DNA of 64,000 bases from Halomonas campaniensis (GCF_002211105.1 NZ_JPUA01000019.1:53917-117916), one strand, 5' to 3'. Numbered from the stretch's first letter, positions 34,209-44,046 are shown. A program made the numbers and translations. The notes: generated from the sequence alone by a model not told the origin.

Positions 34209-35171
34209 ATGAAAACATTCCAGCTGACGTCTTTAATTGCACTATCAGCGTTTACCGCTATGCCTGTCATGGCTGACGACTACCCGAATCGTCCCATCGA
34301 AATCGTCGTACCAGCACCCGCTGGTGGCGGTACTGACAACGTTGCCCGCATGCTTAACCAATACCTTCAGGAAGAGTTAGGCGAGTCACTGGCCGTGCTG
34401 AATGTCGCCGGTGGAGGGGGGGCTATTGGGGTCAACCAGATTGCCCGTGCCAGGCCCGATGGCTACACACTGCTGTCTACCTGGAATAGCCCTATTACCA
34501 CCGTGCCGCATATGCAGCGTGTTCAGTACTCCTACGCGACATTGACCCCCATCACCAGCACTTCGCAGAGCGCCTACACCATGTGTGTAGCTCCCGACTT
34601 TCCCGCTGAAACGGGTGAGGAGTTCCTGGCCGAGCTACAGAGTAATCCCGGTCAATATACCTACGGCAATGACGGGGTCGGTGGAACCATGCGCTTGGCA
34701 GCAGAGCGTATCTTCGAAGCCTATGACATTGAGGCACGTCCTATCCCATTTGGCGGCGCTGGCGAGACCCTGCAAAACTTCCTGGGTGGGCATGTGGATA
34801 TCTACGGTGGCTCCATCACACCCGTGCTTCCCTATGTGGAGGATGGCAAGGCGAAGTGCCTACTCGTCACCTCAGCCGACGATAACGAGGCCCTTCCTCA
34901 GGCGTCAGGCCTAGCAGCACTCGGCCACCCTGAACTGGAAACCGTGCTATGGCGGATGATGCTGGCACCGGAGGGCATGGATGAGCAGCGCGTTAATGTC
35001 ATCGCCGATGCCGTCGCTAAAGCCGTCGAACATCCTGAGTTCCAAACGTTCCTGGCATCTCAAGGCGAGACGCTGAATCTAGTACGCGGTGAAGAGCTGC
35101 GGGAGCGTCTGCATCAGGAAACCGAAGCGATTGGTGAGACACTCGAAAAGCTTGGGCTTAAGAAAAACTAA
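34209..35171 (+). CDS. tctC: Tripartite tricarboxylate transporter substrate-binding protein
   Basis: 320-residue periplasmic receptor of the TctC (Bug) family. It has a Sec signal peptide (KTFQLTSLIALSAFTAMPVMA-DD), then the family motifs YPNRPIEIVVPAPAGGGTDNVAR and GGGGAIGVNQIARARPDGYTLL. The loop YGNDGVGGTMRLAAERIF near residue 155 is the second carboxylate-contacting site of the family. It is first in a tctCBA operon. Substrate unknown, expected to carry at least two carboxylates. Confidence 0.93.
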   Translation: MKTFQLTSLIALSAFTAMPVMADDYPNRPIEIVVPAPAGGGTDNVARMLNQYLQEELGESLAVLNVAGGGGAIGVNQIARARPDGYTLLSTWNSPITTVPHMQRVQYSYATLTPITSTSQSAYTMCVAPDFPAETGEEFLAELQSNPGQYTYGNDGVGGTMRLAAERIFEAYDIEARPIPFGGAGETLQNFLGGHVDIYGGSITPVLPYVEDGKAKCLLVTSADDNEALPQASGLAALGHPELETVLWRMMLAPEGMDEQRVNVIADAVAKAVEHPEFQTFLASQGETLNLVRGEELRERLHQETEAIGETLEKLGLKKN

Positions 35172-35182
35172 TTCATCGCGTA

Positions 35183-35650
35183 ATGGACGGTAACTTGCTC
35201 ATGAACTTCAGAGATATTATCTCTGGCATCGCCTTCCTCATCCTTGGCTGCACGGTGGTCTGGGTGGGGAGTGGCTTTGATGCTGGCGCCGCTTACGTGC
35301 CTATGGGGGTGGGTATTCTGATGTGCCTGTTCTCACTTCCTCTGATACTTAAAGGCGCTGTGCAGGCATTAGCAGCAGGGGAGACGGGCACTGTGAAATC
35401 ACCCCTAATCGACCATACTGGACGGTTTATGGCAACCGTTGCTTGTTGCCTGATCTATTACCTGGCTATGCCAACCGTGGGTTTTTACTCCACTAGCACC
35501 CTGTTCATCGTACTCCTGGCCCTGGTGCTGGGTGAAAGACGCCCTTTGGTGGTGCTAGGAATTACGGTGGGCTTCATCGCCCTCTTATACGGGTTGTTTG
35601 CGCTGGTGCTGAAACGGCCCTTGCCCGTCGAATTTTTCCTGGTTTCCTAA
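35183..35650 (+). CDS. tctB: Tripartite tricarboxylate transporter small membrane subunit
   Basis: 155 residues with four hydrophobic segments (IISGIAFLILGCTVVWVG; GVGILMCLFSLPLIL; FMATVACCLIYYLAM; PLVVLGITVGFIALLYGLFALVL), the size and layout of TctB. An alternative start at 35201 (MNFRD) would still leave all helices intact. It lies between tctC and tctA with short gaps of 11 and 15 bases. Confidence 0.88.
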   Translation: MDGNLLMNFRDIISGIAFLILGCTVVWVGSGFDAGAAYVPMGVGILMCLFSLPLILKGAVQALAAGETGTVKSPLIDHTGRFMATVACCLIYYLAMPTVGFYSTSTLFIVLLALVLGERRPLVVLGITVGFIALLYGLFALVLKRPLPVEFFLVS

Positions 35651-35665
35651 ATAGGGTGGCACGCT

Positions 35666-37156
35666 ATGTTTGATTCCTTATTCAACGCCTTGCCCGTGGC
35701 CCTGCAGTTTGGTTCCTTGTTCAGTCTTTTCGTCGGTACGCTGGTGGGGATTTTGATCGGTGCGCTACCTGGCCTTAATCCGGTCATGGCCATTGCGCTT
35801 ATGCTGCCACTGACTTACGGGTTCGATCCTGTGATCGCGCTAGGGCTGGTAGCCGGTATCTATAATGGCTCAATGTACGGTGGCGCCATTCCGGCCATCT
35901 TACTAAAAATCCCAGGCACGCCAGCGGCCATTGCAACGACATTCGACGGTTACCCGATGACCCGCAATGGGCAGGGCGGGCTGGCGCTCAAGACGGCGTG
36001 CTGGTCGTCAGCGGTGGGTGGAATTATCAGCGCCATAGCGTTGATGACGTTAGCGCCGCTGTTGGCTCAGGTCACGCTGGCTTTTGGGCCTACTGAGTAC
36101 TTCTGGGTAGCCATTTTCGGTCTTGTCAGCATCGCCGTCCTGGTGGGAAGTGATATCAGCAAAGGCATGCTCAGCGCCCTGTCGGGCGTTATCATCGGCC
36201 TTGTAGGCGTTGACACCATCAGTGGGGCGGAACGCTATACGTTCGATTCGCTTTATTTAAGTGGGGGCTTCGACCTGATCATCGTACTCATCGGCCTCTA
36301 CGCGATTCCGCCAGTGCTGGAAATGGCCGAGAAGCGCAACGCGACCTACTACGATGCAGGAAGCTTCAAAGTCGATGCGAGTGGGAATGCGCTGACATTG
36401 ATACGTCAGCACTGGCGCACATGGACACGCTCATCGCTGATAGGCGTAAGCGTAGGCATTTTGCCAGGTGCTGGTGGTAATTTAGCGGCTTTATTGAGTT
36501 ATAACGAAGCGAAGCGCAAGTCCACGAACCCTGAATCTTTCGGCACGGGCAATCCTGTGGGGGTTGCAGCAGCTGAATCAGGTAACAGTGCCGATAATGC
36601 TTCTGCAATGATTCCATCTCTAACACTGGGGATCCCTGGCAACCTGGTCGCTGCCCTAGTGCTGGGTGCGCTGATGATTCATGGCCTTCAGCCCGGCCCG
36701 CAACTGTTTACGAAGTCGCCTGATGTGGTCTTCGGTTTCATGTGGCAGATGTTAATAACGGCGATGCTGCTCCTGTTACTGGGCGGCATGGTGGCGACCC
36801 GACTGTTTGCTCAGGTCTTGCGCATGCCGACCGCCCTGTTGGTTCCCACCACCTTGGTGCTAATGGCGGTGGGGGTGTACACCGTCAAAGGGAACATGAT
36901 GGATCTGTATGTCATGTTAGCGTTTGGGGTGCTCGGCTACTTACTCCATCGACTCGCCTTCCCGCTTGCTCCCGTAGTGCTGGGGGTGCTGCTAGGGCCA
37001 ATGGCGGAACAGAACCTACGCTTGGCAATGCTGCTCTCCCAAGATGACTGGGGGGCGTTATTTACGCGTCCTATTTCGCAAGGGATTATCGCACTCCTGC
37101 TGCTGGTCGTATTTTCACAGCTTTGGAAAATGCTACGCAAAGGCCGTCAGCGTTAA
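35666..37156 (+). CDS. tctA: Tripartite tricarboxylate transporter large membrane subunit
   Basis: 496-residue polytopic permease. TctA hallmarks: GTLVGILIGALPGLNPVMAIAL near the N-terminus, MYGGAIPAILLKIPGTPAA, and the second copy GILPGAGGNLAALLSYNEAKR with AAAESGNSADNASAMIPSLTLGIPG. AGGGTGG-type spacing (AGGGTGG nine bases upstream) supports the start. It is the end of the tctCBA operon. Confidence 0.94.
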   Translation: MFDSLFNALPVALQFGSLFSLFVGTLVGILIGALPGLNPVMAIALMLPLTYGFDPVIALGLVAGIYNGSMYGGAIPAILLKIPGTPAAIATTFDGYPMTRNGQGGLALKTACWSSAVGGIISAIALMTLAPLLAQVTLAFGPTEYFWVAIFGLVSIAVLVGSDISKGMLSALSGVIIGLVGVDTISGAERYTFDSLYLSGGFDLIIVLIGLYAIPPVLEMAEKRNATYYDAGSFKVDASGNALTLIRQHWRTWTRSSLIGVSVGILPGAGGNLAALLSYNEAKRKSTNPESFGTGNPVGVAAAESGNSADNASAMIPSLTLGIPGNLVAALVLGALMIHGLQPGPQLFTKSPDVVFGFMWQMLITAMLLLLLGGMVATRLFAQVLRMPTALLVPTTLVLMAVGVYTVKGNMMDLYVMLAFGVLGYLLHRLAFPLAPVVLGVLLGPMAEQNLRLAMLLSQDDWGALFTRPISQGIIALLLLVVFSQLWKMLRKGRQR

Positions 37157-37203
37157 CGGCGTTACGAAAGAGACTCCACCGATTTATTGTCGAACTTTGT
37201 GGG

Positions 37204-37237
37204 CGGCAGTCAGGCAAACATTCATAGCTGACTGCCG
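37204..37237. terminator. Bidirectional hairpin between tctA and diguanylate cyclase gene
   Basis: Ten-base-pair stem CGGCAGTCAG / CTGACTGCCG with a 14-base loop, between convergent genes. It has no strong T-run. Confidence 0.5.
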
Positions 37238-37253
37238 GTATCGGTCATAACCG

Positions 37254-38108
37254 CTAACGACTGCGCCTTTTGATCTGATACATATGGCTGTCGGCACGGC
37301 TTAGCAGGGTATCGGCATCCCTTCCATCGTCTGGGTAACAGGCCACGCCGATACTGCAGGAGGGCATTTCCACGGCGCCGAATTCAGCGCCTAGCGGCTG
37401 CTCCATGGCTATACGAATCTGTTCTACCTTCTCATTCACGGTATCGACTGACTGGATGTCCGTTAACAGCACCGTGAACTCATCACCGCCCATACGGGCC
37501 ACGGTATCTGTTTCGCGTACACAGCTCTCCAGCCGTCTGGCGACCGTGCAGAGCACTCGGTCGCCTGTGGCATGTCCATGCACATCATTGATGCCTTTGA
37601 AGTCATTGATGTCCAAAAACAGCAACGCCAGGCTGCTCTGGTAGCGATGGGACGCACTCAGGCCTGACACCAGGCGATCATAAAAGAGCGCTCGGTTGGT
37701 CAGTTGGGTCAGTGGATCATGATGGGCGAGGTGGCGTAACTCCTCCTCGGCCTGCATCAGGGCGGTAACGTTGCGTGCAACACCGATCCGCACTTCCTCT
37801 TCCTCGTACCAGCGGGCAGACCACAGGATATGCACGATGCCACCGTCTTTACGAACATAGCGGTTGCGGAAATCCACATGGGGCTTACCGTCCATCACTC
37901 GGTCAATAGAGTCCCGCGTGGCCGCCAAGTCGTCAGGATGCATATAGTTGGTGATCGGGGTGCCGATCAATTCGTTGGGAAGGTAACCGAGAAGCGACTC
38001 GCAGGCATCACTCACAAAGACGATCTGGTTGTCTTGATCGACTACGAAGACAGTGTCCAACATCAGATGAATCAGTTTGGGGTAGAGCGTTTGCAGGTCA
38101 ACGGCCAT
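37254..38108 (-). CDS. PAS-GGDEF diguanylate cyclase
   Basis: 284 residues. A PAS/PAC sensor occupies ~8-125 (VFVVDQDNQIVFVSDACESLLGY; WSARWYEEEEVRIGVARNVT), and the GGDEF domain ~130-284 has the intact active-site MGGDEF. The product-inhibition site is present as RETD exactly five residues before GGDEF. No membrane segment, so a soluble c-di-GMP synthase responding to an intracellular cue. A single-gene unit, convergent with tctA and unrelated to its neighbours in function. Confidence 0.93.
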   Translation of the reverse strand: MAVDLQTLYPKLIHLMLDTVFVVDQDNQIVFVSDACESLLGYLPNELIGTPITNYMHPDDLAATRDSIDRVMDGKPHVDFRNRYVRKDGGIVHILWSARWYEEEEVRIGVARNVTALMQAEEELRHLAHHDPLTQLTNRALFYDRLVSGLSASHRYQSSLALLFLDINDFKGINDVHGHATGDRVLCTVARRLESCVRETDTVARMGGDEFTVLLTDIQSVDTVNEKVEQIRIAMEQPLGAEFGAVEMPSCSIGVACYPDDGRDADTLLSRADSHMYQIKRRSR

Positions 38109-38292
38109 AGGCTGGATTCATCCGGTTAGCATTTCTCGACTATAGAGCAATCTTGAAGAGGTGTGATAGCTATTATCCTGAAAACCGCTTCGGAAATTGA
38201 CCGCCTACCTGTATTGCTCATTACTACTGTGGCGACGACAATGAATGGAGCTTACGCCTATTCATGCAGCAAGCGGCCATGGAGTAGTTAGT

Positions 38293-39576
38293 ATGAAGAC
38301 CTTGTCGAACATGGGGTTTGCCATCTTTGGCGCCGCTTTGGTTGCGATTAGTTACGGGCTGGCACGTTTTGCGTTTGGGCTGTTTGTGCCCTCCATCAGC
38401 GCCGAGCTGGGTCTCACCTCCTACCTGATCGGTATCATCGGGGCGCTACCGTTTATCAGTTTCGTGCTTGCTACTTTGGTCGCGCCGCTTGCCGCTGACC
38501 GGCTCGGTGCGCGTAACCTGGCAGTGCTCTCAGGTGGTTTCGGAGTGGGTGGACTGGGGCTGATCAGTCAGGCATCCGATGCACTTTCGCTGGGTGTCGG
38601 GGTGTTTATCTGCGGTATCTGCACCGGGTTGATGATGCCCGCGCTCACCGCCGCGATGCAGGCGCTGGTAAGTCGGGCAATGCACGGGCGTGTTAGCTCC
38701 ATTATGAATGCCGGCACCAGTGTCGGCATTATCGTGGCGGTGCCGACGGTGGTGTTTTTGGCGGATGCCTGGCGCCTGACCTATACGCTCTTTGCGGTGC
38801 TAACCGGCATGGGGGTTATCGCCGCCTGGTACTTTATCCCTTCGGTATCACGCGTGGTGCCAGCCAATGCAGCACCGCCGCCGCCCATTACCCGGTTGCA
38901 GTGGTCGCGGCTCATCCGGCTTTCGCTATTTGCCTTCGCTATGGGCTTTGTTTCTGCCCCCTACTGGCTTTTTGCCCCCGACCTTGCGGTGACCCTCGGC
39001 GCGCTGCCCCCAAATCAAACCGGCTGGCTATGGTTTGCGGTCGGTATCGCGGGGCTGGGTGGTGCCGTCGTGAGTGACCTCGCTGATCGCAACAACCCAC
39101 CCATCACCCAGGCACTGATGTTGATGATGCTCTCTGCAAGCCTGGTGCTGCTGGCCGCTAGCCCAAGCCAGTTAGCGTTGGCGATGTTTTCCGCAATGGT
39201 GTTCGGGCTTGCCTACATGAGCCTAACGGGACTCTACCTGATGACCGGCATCCGGCTACTGCCGGGGCGGCTTTCGATGGGGCCGGTGCTGCCTTTTTTG
39301 GCCTGTGCGCTTGGGCAGGCAGTGGGTTCCCCGGTGGTTGGTGTATTGGTCGATGGATTTGGCTATGCGGATGCCTTTGCGATCTTCTCCGTTATTGGCA
39401 TCCTGGTCGCGATTTTGTCGCCCATCTATCCCGGCCATATCGATTACTGGGCCGAGGAGGAGCCGCAGCCACTACCCGCGGAAGATACCGGCCTTCAGGC
39501 CGCCTACGATCACCAATTGCTGGACGAAGATGGCGAACCCATTGAGGCCGCCAGCGAAGAGACCAATACGGTCTAG
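38293..39576 (+). CDS. MFS transporter
   Basis: 427-residue major facilitator protein with twelve hydrophobic segments. The typical loop 2-3 motif is seen as LAADRLGARNLAVLSGG. GGAG eight bases upstream favours the start at 38293 over the in-frame Met at 38245. The C-terminal tail (~45 residues) is acidic and hydrophilic, as is common in halophile proteins. The substrate cannot be predicted; the family position resembles cyanate/aromatic-acid-type permeases only loosely. Confidence 0.85.
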   Translation: MKTLSNMGFAIFGAALVAISYGLARFAFGLFVPSISAELGLTSYLIGIIGALPFISFVLATLVAPLAADRLGARNLAVLSGGFGVGGLGLISQASDALSLGVGVFICGICTGLMMPALTAAMQALVSRAMHGRVSSIMNAGTSVGIIVAVPTVVFLADAWRLTYTLFAVLTGMGVIAAWYFIPSVSRVVPANAAPPPPITRLQWSRLIRLSLFAFAMGFVSAPYWLFAPDLAVTLGALPPNQTGWLWFAVGIAGLGGAVVSDLADRNNPPITQALMLMMLSASLVLLAASPSQLALAMFSAMVFGLAYMSLTGLYLMTGIRLLPGRLSMGPVLPFLACALGQAVGSPVVGVLVDGFGYADAFAIFSVIGILVAILSPIYPGHIDYWAEEEPQPLPAEDTGLQAAYDHQLLDEDGEPIEAASEETNTV

Positions 39577-39666
39577 CTATTGCGCAGGGGGGATCAAGCA
39601 ATACCGACGACAAGGCTCCCGTCTTATCGCTGTTTCGTCCATTACTGCTATTCAATAGCCAGTGAG

Positions 39667-40347
39667 TTACCGAGCGATCAGTTCGGCAATTCGTTGGGCA
39701 GCGGCTTTTACTTCCGTGATAGCGGTCTCTTTATCTAGATCCTCCATGGCCACCACGCCCACACAGGCCTCAATGGTGGGGCGAAACGATGCGGACGAGA
39801 TAGCGCTGGCCACGCCTACTGCCCCGCGCTGTAGCTGCCCATGCGTCAGGCTGTAGCCGTCGAGCCGTGCCTGCTTTATCGCCTCACCTTCCTCCGGGTG
39901 AGGGGGCCGTTCGGCAAGGATGGCAATACCGGCAGCGCCCAACGTCAACGGATGGCGGCTCCCCACTCGGTAGCCGATTTGCAGAGGCATTTCTCCTGAC
40001 TCTGCCACCATTAATACAACGCACTCCTCCCCCTGAGCGACAGAGATGAAAGCGGTGGCGCGGGTGGCTCTGGCGAGTGCCTGCAAGAGTGGCTGGGCAA
40101 TAGCGCGTAGATGAGGTTCAAAGCGGGACGCAAGCAGTGCCGTACCAGCACCCAGGCGAATGGGGCCTTCGGGGGTGCGCGTAATCAGCCCATGGCTGGC
40201 CAGGGTGGTCACGATACGATAGGCGATGGCTCGATGAATATCGAGGCGTTCAGCCAGGTCGGCAATGGAAATGCCATCGCTATGCTCGGAGACAATTTCC
40301 AGTGCCTTGAGTCCGCGATCAAGCGTTTGCAACGTGTTGTTAGCCAT
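39667..40347 (-). CDS. IclR family transcriptional regulator
   Basis: 226 residues from the start at 40347 (MANNTLQTLDRGLKALEIV). The N-terminal winged helix (ISIADLAERLDIHRAIAYRIVTTLASHGLITR) is followed by the IclR effector domain (HPLTLGAAGIAILAE; YSLTHGQLQRGAVGVASAI). An in-frame Met at 40401 exists but extends past the normal family start. It is divergent from the self-sufficient P450 gene, which it probably regulates; the effector is presumably an aromatic or aliphatic acid. Confidence 0.88.
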   Translation of the reverse strand: MANNTLQTLDRGLKALEIVSEHSDGISIADLAERLDIHRAIAYRIVTTLASHGLITRTPEGPIRLGAGTALLASRFEPHLRAIAQPLLQALARATRATAFISVAQGEECVVLMVAESGEMPLQIGYRVGSRHPLTLGAAGIAILAERPPHPEEGEAIKQARLDGYSLTHGQLQRGAVGVASAISSASFRPTIEACVGVVAMEDLDKETAITEVKAAAQRIAELIAR

Positions 40348-40549
40348 AGAGAGGCACCTCGGTATTAGGGGGCGGTAAGTGAGCTCGATAACTGGACTCA
40401 ATAGTTAGCCAAGCGATACAGACTAACGCAGCTACGCCGAGGAGTTGACTCGCCGACAGAAACTGCCTACCTTCGTTGTGCACTAAAAGAAACTAAGTGT
40501 TCGATAAAAGTAAAACAAATACGAGCCGCTTAATTTTACGGAGCCCTCC

Positions 40550-42901
40550 ATGGCATCAGTGTCTCACCGTTCCGGTAGCGCATCAGGCGAGTGCCCTTTT
40601 CAACCATCACAGGCGTCCGTGGCACTATCGCCTACTGGCTGCCCTGTCTCCCCTGAAGCGGCCGAATTCGATCCCTTCGATGCGCCTTATCAGCTTGACC
40701 CCGCTGAGGCGCTGCGTTGGTTCCGCGAACAGGAGCCGGTGTTCTACAGTCCCAAACTCGACTACTGGGTCGTGAGTCGGTATGAAGATGTGAAGGCGGT
40801 TTTCCGTGACAACGTCACCTTCTCGCCCTCTATCGCGCTGGAGAAACTAACCCCCGCACCGCCCGAGGCGACAAAAATTCTCGAGGGCTACGGTTTCGCA
40901 ATGCGTCGTACCATGGTCAACGAGGATGAGCCGGATCACATGGAACGCCGACGCCTACTGATGGATGCCTTCCTGCCCGAGAACCTTGAGAAGCACGAAG
41001 CTTGGGTACGTGAGTTGGTGCGTGATTATATGGATCGCTTCATCGACAAGGGGCGTGCGGATCTGGTGGGTGAGATGTTTCGGGAAATTCCCATGACCGT
41101 CGCGCTGCGCTTCCTGGGTGTTCCCAATGAGGACGCCAAGGAGCTTCGCAAGTTCTCGGTCGCCCACACGCTGAATACCTGGGGCCGCCCCTCCCCGGAG
41201 CAGCAACTGCAGATTGCCGAGGATGTGGGTCAATTCTGGAAAACCGCACAAACTATCCTCGACCGCATGTGTGCCGATCCCAGCGGCGAGGGATGGATGT
41301 ACGACTCGATCCGCATGCACAACAGGCATCCTGACATTGTGCCAGAGAGCTATTTGCGCTCAATGATGATGGCCATTCTGGTGGCTGCCCATGAGACCAC
41401 CGCGTTCGCCACCACCAATGCCTTTCGTACTCTGCTATCGAACCGGGAGTCATGGAACGACATCTGCGAGAACCCTGCTTTGATCCCCAGCGCCATTGAG
41501 GAGTGCCTGCGCGTTGCCGGTTCGGTTGTGGCCTGGCGACGTATCGCGACCGAAGACACCCTGGTAGGGGGCAAGAAGATTCCGAAGGGGGGGAAGCTGT
41601 TAATCGTGCAGGCGTCGGCCAACCGCGATCCGAGACACTTTGAAAATCCTGACGAGTTCGATATCTACCGCCATAACTCAGCGGAGCACTTCACTTTCGG
41701 CTACGGTGCGCACCAGTGCATGGGGAAGAACATTGCCCGCATGGAGATGCGCATCATACTCGATGAATTTGTCCGTCGCTTACCCCATATAGATCTGGTT
41801 GAGGATCAATCGTTTGAGTATCTGCCCAATACCTCTTTCCGTGGGCCTACGTCGCTATGGGTGGAGTGGGAGCCTAAGCAGAATCCTGAGCGGCGACACC
41901 ACGCTGTGCTGGAAAACCCTACGCTTTTCCATATTGGCGCACCTATCAAGGAGGATATCGTGCGTCGGGTGGTGGTCGCCGAGGTGAAACGTGAAGCTGA
42001 GGCGGTGATTCGTGTTGGTCTGGTAGACCCCCATGGGCGTGAGTTACCCGACTGGACTCCCGGTTCGCATATAGAGCTGGTATCGGCAGAGTGGCGCCGC
42101 TACTACTCACTGTGCGGGACGCGCGATGACCGTAACCGTCTCTCCATCGCTATCCTGCGAGAGCCCCAGGGGCGCGGCGGCTCGGTGCACTTCCACGATA
42201 CGGTCAAGCCCGGGGATATATTGCATATCGCTGGCCCCAAGAATCATTTCCACCTGGACGAGACGGCAACGCGCTATACCCTGATTGCCGGTGGTATTGG
42301 CATCACGCCGATTATTGCCATGGCGGATCGACTCAAGGCTCTCGGCAAGCCCTATGTACTCCACTACTGCGGCGCTGGGCGGCGAACCATGGCCTTTTTA
42401 GAGAGAGTTGAACGTGACCATAGCGCCGCGCTAACCCTCCATGCCGGTGATGAAGGGGATCGCCTTGATCTACCGAGTGCACTTAGCAGCCTAGCCGAGG
42501 GTGAGCAGGTTTACGCCTGCGGCCCTGAGCGACTACTGGAGGCGCTTGGGTCATTGGCGGAGAAATGGCCCGAGGGAACCTTGCATGTTGAACACTTCAC
42601 CGCTCGCTCCAACATCCTCGATCCTGAGAGCGAGCACGCCTTCGAAGTAGTGCTGGCGGACTCTGACCTGACGCTGCAGGTCGGTAACCACCAGACCCTG
42701 CTTGAGGCGCTAACCGCAGCGGGAGTGGATGTACCGAGCGACTGCTGCGAAGGCCTGTGTGGCACCTGCGAAGTGGCGGTGACCGATGGATCTATCGATC
42801 ATCGAGACCTAGTGCTCAGCCGTACTGAGCGCGACGCAAATGATCGCATGATGGCCTGCTGCTCGCGGGCAGCGGGCAAGCGTCTGACTCTGGCGCTCTA
42901 A
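40550..42901 (+). CDS. Self-sufficient cytochrome P450 (P450-FMN reductase-ferredoxin fusion, CYP116B-like)
   Basis: 783 residues with three modules in one chain. Residues ~40-445 form a P450 with the I-helix AHETTAFATT and heme loop FTFGYGAHQCMG (heme ligand C390). Residues ~470-690 form a phthalate-dioxygenase-reductase-like FMN/NAD(P)H domain (RRYYSLCGTRDD; LIAGGIGITPIIAM). Residues ~700-783 form a plant-type [2Fe-2S] ferredoxin (C732, C737, C740 and C770). Order and length match class VII P450s such as P450RhF, which hydroxylate or dealkylate aromatics without partner proteins. It is divergent from an IclR regulator, so inducible. Physiological substrate unknown. Confidence 0.95.
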   Translation: MASVSHRSGSASGECPFQPSQASVALSPTGCPVSPEAAEFDPFDAPYQLDPAEALRWFREQEPVFYSPKLDYWVVSRYEDVKAVFRDNVTFSPSIALEKLTPAPPEATKILEGYGFAMRRTMVNEDEPDHMERRRLLMDAFLPENLEKHEAWVRELVRDYMDRFIDKGRADLVGEMFREIPMTVALRFLGVPNEDAKELRKFSVAHTLNTWGRPSPEQQLQIAEDVGQFWKTAQTILDRMCADPSGEGWMYDSIRMHNRHPDIVPESYLRSMMMAILVAAHETTAFATTNAFRTLLSNRESWNDICENPALIPSAIEECLRVAGSVVAWRRIATEDTLVGGKKIPKGGKLLIVQASANRDPRHFENPDEFDIYRHNSAEHFTFGYGAHQCMGKNIARMEMRIILDEFVRRLPHIDLVEDQSFEYLPNTSFRGPTSLWVEWEPKQNPERRHHAVLENPTLFHIGAPIKEDIVRRVVVAEVKREAEAVIRVGLVDPHGRELPDWTPGSHIELVSAEWRRYYSLCGTRDDRNRLSIAILREPQGRGGSVHFHDTVKPGDILHIAGPKNHFHLDETATRYTLIAGGIGITPIIAMADRLKALGKPYVLHYCGAGRRTMAFLERVERDHSAALTLHAGDEGDRLDLPSALSSLAEGEQVYACGPERLLEALGSLAEKWPEGTLHVEHFTARSNILDPESEHAFEVVLADSDLTLQVGNHQTLLEALTAAGVDVPSDCCEGLCGTCEVAVTDGSIDHRDLVLSRTERDANDRMMACCSRAAGKRLTLAL

Positions 42902-42978
42902 ACGTTAACACCCTTAAAAGAACCTCTGTTTTACACTGGCACCATCGGGTACATGAACCATCAAAAAGGATAATCACA

Positions 42979-44046
42979 ATGAAAAAAATGGCGACGTTGA
43001 CCACCTTTTCAGCCCTGATGCTCTTGAGCTCTTTTCAAGGCGCGACAGCGGCCGATACCGTGCTCCAGGTGAGTACCTGGGCGGGCCCTAACCACGGCGT
43101 TAATACCATCGTCTGGCCCACCTGGGGGAAATGGGTTGAAGAGGCGACCGATGGCCGCGTCAGTGTCAATGTGACCCACGACCTTGGGCCGCCTAACGCG
43201 CAAATGGAGTTGGTGGCAGACGGCGTCGCCGATGTCACCTGGCTTTTCCATGGTTTAATGCCAGGGCGCTTTGAGCTGACCAAGCTACCGGAATTCCCCA
43301 CTTTTGAAGACTTTTCATCGGAAAACGCCTCCGTGGCTTACTGGCGTACTCACCAAGAATACCTAAGCGATGCCGGTGAGCATCGTGGTGTAGAAGTACT
43401 CGGGTTGGGCGTGCATGGCCCTGGGGCGCTCTTTCTTGCTGAACCAATCGAAAGCCTTGACGATTTGCAGGGCAGAAGGGCGCGCATCGGTGGCGGCGTG
43501 ATGGCGGATATTTCCAACGCGCTAAGCCTCACCGGGGTAGCACTGCCGCCAGGGGGGACTTACGAAGCTGCCACGCAAGGGGTGATTGACGGTGCAATGC
43601 TAACCCTTGAGGGGCTTAAGAGCTTTCGATTAGCCGAGGTATTGCCTTACACGGTACAAATGCCGGGCGGCTTCTATCGTGGCAGCTTTTCCCTGGTCGT
43701 CAATCCGGATACCTGGCAGTCGCTTTCCGAGCAGGATCGTAACGCCATTATGGATGTCTCAGGCGAAAAGCTGTCCCGCCTATTTGGTTTCATGATGGAT
43801 ACCGTCGATGTGCGGGGCGTTGAGTTTGCCAAGGAGGAGGGCAACACCTTTATCGAGTTGCCTGCTGAAGAGGTCGAAAACTTCATGCAATTGGCGGCCA
43901 ACCTTCCCAGCGACTGGTTTGAAGTGGCAGCTGCGAAAGATGTTGATGGAGAGACTGCCCGCGCATTCTTTCTCGAACAATTGCAGGTTGTCGCAGGTGA
44001 CGATGAAGGCCTGAGCGCTGACGATGTGATTGATCCTGACGCCTAA
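42979..44046 (+). CDS. Orphan TRAP substrate-binding protein (DctP/YiaO-like)
   Basis: 355-residue periplasmic receptor with a Sec signal peptide (KKMATLTTFSALMLLSSFQGATA-AD). No permease genes adjoin. It is closely related to the receptor of TRAP system 4 at 57508: both have VSTWAGPNHG, HDLGPP and FPTFEDFSSENAS. It probably uses the DctQM pair encoded at 58585-60415. It lies 77 bases after the P450 gene on the same strand, so the P450 substrate or product may be its ligand, though it may also have its own promoter. Confidence 0.9.
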   Translation: MKKMATLTTFSALMLLSSFQGATAADTVLQVSTWAGPNHGVNTIVWPTWGKWVEEATDGRVSVNVTHDLGPPNAQMELVADGVADVTWLFHGLMPGRFELTKLPEFPTFEDFSSENASVAYWRTHQEYLSDAGEHRGVEVLGLGVHGPGALFLAEPIESLDDLQGRRARIGGGVMADISNALSLTGVALPPGGTYEAATQGVIDGAMLTLEGLKSFRLAEVLPYTVQMPGGFYRGSFSLVVNPDTWQSLSEQDRNAIMDVSGEKLSRLFGFMMDTVDVRGVEFAKEEGNTFIELPAEEVENFMQLAANLPSDWFEVAAAKDVDGETARAFFLEQLQVVAGDDEGLSADDVIDPDA

